Assembly: GCA_026770585.1 (NCBI GenBank)
Contig: MU646813.1
Location: forward strand, 312,410-324,909
Direction: 5' to 3'
Source of the DNA: Baffinella frigidus
Taxonomy: Eukaryota; Cryptophyceae; Cryptomonadales; Baffinellaceae
DNA: 12,500 bases
Shown here in pieces: positions 8,001 to 11,000 of this stretch. Both the position numbers and the translations under genes were made by a program. The notes beneath the pieces are model-generated. The model ran no database searches. It had not been told where the DNA came from and saw nothing but the letters and a program-made list of their open reading frames with translations. Numbering within the stretch: the stretch's first letter is position 1; each line of letters opens with the position of its first letter.

Positions 8001-11000
8001 GGGTGTAAGGTGTAGGGTGTAGGGTGTAGGGTGTAGGGTTTAGGGTGTACCGCTGGGGTACGCATCTCGCCGCCTAGCTCTGTCTCAGTCGATTTGGGCT
8101 CACCAATGTGGTGAGCCCGGGGGGGGGGGGGCTGCTCCTAATGTGACGAATTGTTACCGTAAAACGAGTAAACTTGAGAGAAGTCGGTCAACCCGGGTGA
8201 GGCAGAGAGGTTGGATGCCGATTTAATTCCGGACCAAGACAGAATCTGTCCCGCTATCTTAGGCTCCCCACGCGGAAGGTACGGGTGTATATGCTATTTT
8301 AGGCATCAACTGATGCTATCTTACGCCTTTTCATCAGGACAGATTCTGGTATGGTCCGAGATGAGATTGACGGGTTCGAGACGGCATATGGCATTGCCTG
8401 GGACCTCCTACCGTAGGCCGAGGGGTCCTAGGACCAAAAAGTCTCGGCCTACGGTAGGAGGTCCTAGGCAATGCCGTAGGCCGAACTACCCCATTTTCAG
8501 GCCGTTACCCTATTAGGTTCGAGACAGATCTCATTTTGAAGCGTTCTAGCCCTGCCTGAGTTTTATTCCAGAATAAAGCCTAAAACGCTTTCTATCCGCC
8601 CTTTTGTACTGAATGTCCGCCCTTCAATACTTCTAAAAACGAGCCAGAATAAAGCTCAGGCAGAGCTAGAGGCGTTCTGACGCATCCACCTGGCGCATTT
8701 TCAGGTTGACAAAGTGGTCGAAATGCTCAAGCCGCGCCCCTCGCTCGGGTGGACGAAATGCTGAAACCGCGTTTGACGTTTTCCCTAAACCCTGAACCAG
8801 GTGGACAAAATCGTGGAAATGCTGAAGCCGCACCCCTCGCTGGGACCGTCCCTGGGGATCCACGTCGACATCCGCGGCTCCTTACTTCGAGGAGACCAGC
8901 CCAACTCAGGCATTGCTAGAACAATCCGTTCGAGACATGGTGGCAGGTGGGCAACGCGGTGGAACGCCTGACGCCGCACCCCTCTCACTCAGACCCGGGT
9001 CACGAGGCATCTCATTTCGACTCATTTCGACGCGTTGGAAGATGTCATCTGACGCATCCACATGACGCATTGGTAGGTGGACAAAATCGTGGAGATGCCG
9101 AAGCCGCACCCCTCGTTCGGGTGGACGAAATGCTGAAACCGCGTTTGACGTTTCCCCTAAACCCTAAACTAGGTGGACAAAATCGTGGAGATGCTGAAGC
9201 CGCATCCCTCGCTGGGACCGTCCCTCGGAATCCACGTTGACATCCGCGGCTCGGGGATTTCCAAACCCCGCTCTGCTCCAGGTGCCATACCCTAGTACCT
9301 CTAGGGCTTCATCCTAGAACCGCTAGGGCTTCACCCTAGAACTTGAACCCTCGCTTCACCCTAAAACTTAGAGTACGCGCCACCCTAAAACCTAGACCCT
9401 CGTACTCTCCAAACCCGAAACCTTAGAACCTTAGAACCTAAGGGGGATTTCCAAACCCCGCTCTGCTCCAGGTGCCATACCCTAGTACGCTTCACCCCAA
9501 AACCTCGTTTCGCCCTAAATCCTCCACCCTCGTACTTTCAACCCGGAACCCGAAACCCGGAACCCGAAACCCTGGAACCAAAACCCTAGAACCTAACCCT
9601 AGAACCTAAACCCTAGAACCTAAACCCTAGAATCTAAAACCTCGAAGTCCGCGGCTCGGGAATTGCCAAACCCCGCTCTGCGCCCGTTGCCATACCCGAA
9701 ACCCTAGAACCTGAACCCTCGCTTCACCCTAAATCCTCCACCCTCGTACTTTCAACCCGAAACCCTGGAACCTAAACCCTGGAACCTAAACCCTAGAACC
9801 TAAACCCTAGAACCTAAAACCTCGAAATCCGCGGCCCGGGCATTTCCAAACCTGCCATACCCTAGTACGCTTCACCCCAAAACCTCGCTTCGCCCTAAAT
9901 CCTCCACCCTCGTACTGTCAACCCGAAACCCGAAACCCTGGAACCTAAACCCTAGAACCCAAACCCTCGACATTCGCGGCTCGGGGATTTCCAAACCCCT
10001 TTTGCTGCTCCAGGTGCCTTACCCGAAACCCGAAACCCGAAACCTTAGAACCTAAACCCTCGCTTCACCCTGAAACTTCAAGTACGCTGCACCCTGGAAC
10101 CTAAACCCGCGTAATCGACGCGCCACCCTAAACCCTAAGCCAGCGCGCTCCAAACCCAAAACCAGAAACTATACACCAGAAACCCAACCCGGATTCTGGC
10201 CGCATCTCAAGGGGAGTTGACTTTTGGGAGGTTCAAAATACCCTAATGTTGCCTCCAGGGTGGCCTTGGCACCTAACGGGGATTGGCAAACGCCGCTCTG
10301 CATCAAGTTCTTTCTTCTTGTTTATTACTCTCGATACAGGTACTAGGTGGGCCCTAACGCCTTGAGTTGAGTTATGTCCAGTCGTGTCCCGTGCCATTTC
10401 GGTGTCACGTCCTATCGTGTCCCGTACCGTTTCTGTCGTGTCCCGTACACATTTTGAGTCGCGTCCCGTGACAAGTCCGGGGCAGCACGACCCGGGTCGC
10501 ACGCCAGAGACCACGCGATCACGCTCAATCTAAAACCTTTTTGCGTCACGTCCAGTCTTGTCCCGTACAATTCGGTGTCACGTCCTATCGTGTCCCGTAC
10601 AAATCCTGAGTCGCGTCCCGTGTCAGGTCCGACACGGGACGCGACTCAGGTCCGGGGCATTACGACCCGTACGCGCGGGACCACGCGATCACGCTCAATA
10701 TAAAACTTTTTGTGTCACGTCCAGTCTTGTCCCGTACAAATTCGGTGTCACGTCCTGTCTTTTCTGGTCGTGTCCCGTCCAAATCCTGAGTCGCGTCCCG
10801 TGTCAGGTCCGGGGCAATACGACCCGTACGCGAGAGACCACGCGATCACGCTTGACTACGTGCGCCACTCGTCCGTCTTCGCTGACACCCAGGTCCATTC
10901 CGCACAGCGGACTACCAAACAACCCCCACGATGTTTTTGAGATTAGAAGCCTTGAGCACTCCGCCGTCTTTGCCCCAGGTCCATTAAGTCCCCCGCCACC

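Larger units (their letters stand above)
8679..9250 (+). repeat. 372-bp tandem duplication containing exon 7
   Basis: GACGCATCCA, GTGGACGAAATGCTGAAACC, CGTTTGACGTTT, a CCCTAAA stretch and the exon-7 start recur exactly 372 bases apart (8679/9051, 8801/9173). The first copy diverges at about 8880, inside the exon. Confidence 0.85.
10376..10806 (+). repeat. Tandem array, period about 170 bp, of intron plus exon-8 start
   Basis: Units share GGTGTCACGTCCTATCGTGT, CCCGTACA, GAGTCGCGTCCCGTG, then GTCCGGGGCA...GACCACGCGATCACGCT. GGTGTCA occurs at 10401, 10574 and 10744 (173 and 170 bp). The last unit leads into exon 8. Confidence 0.85.
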
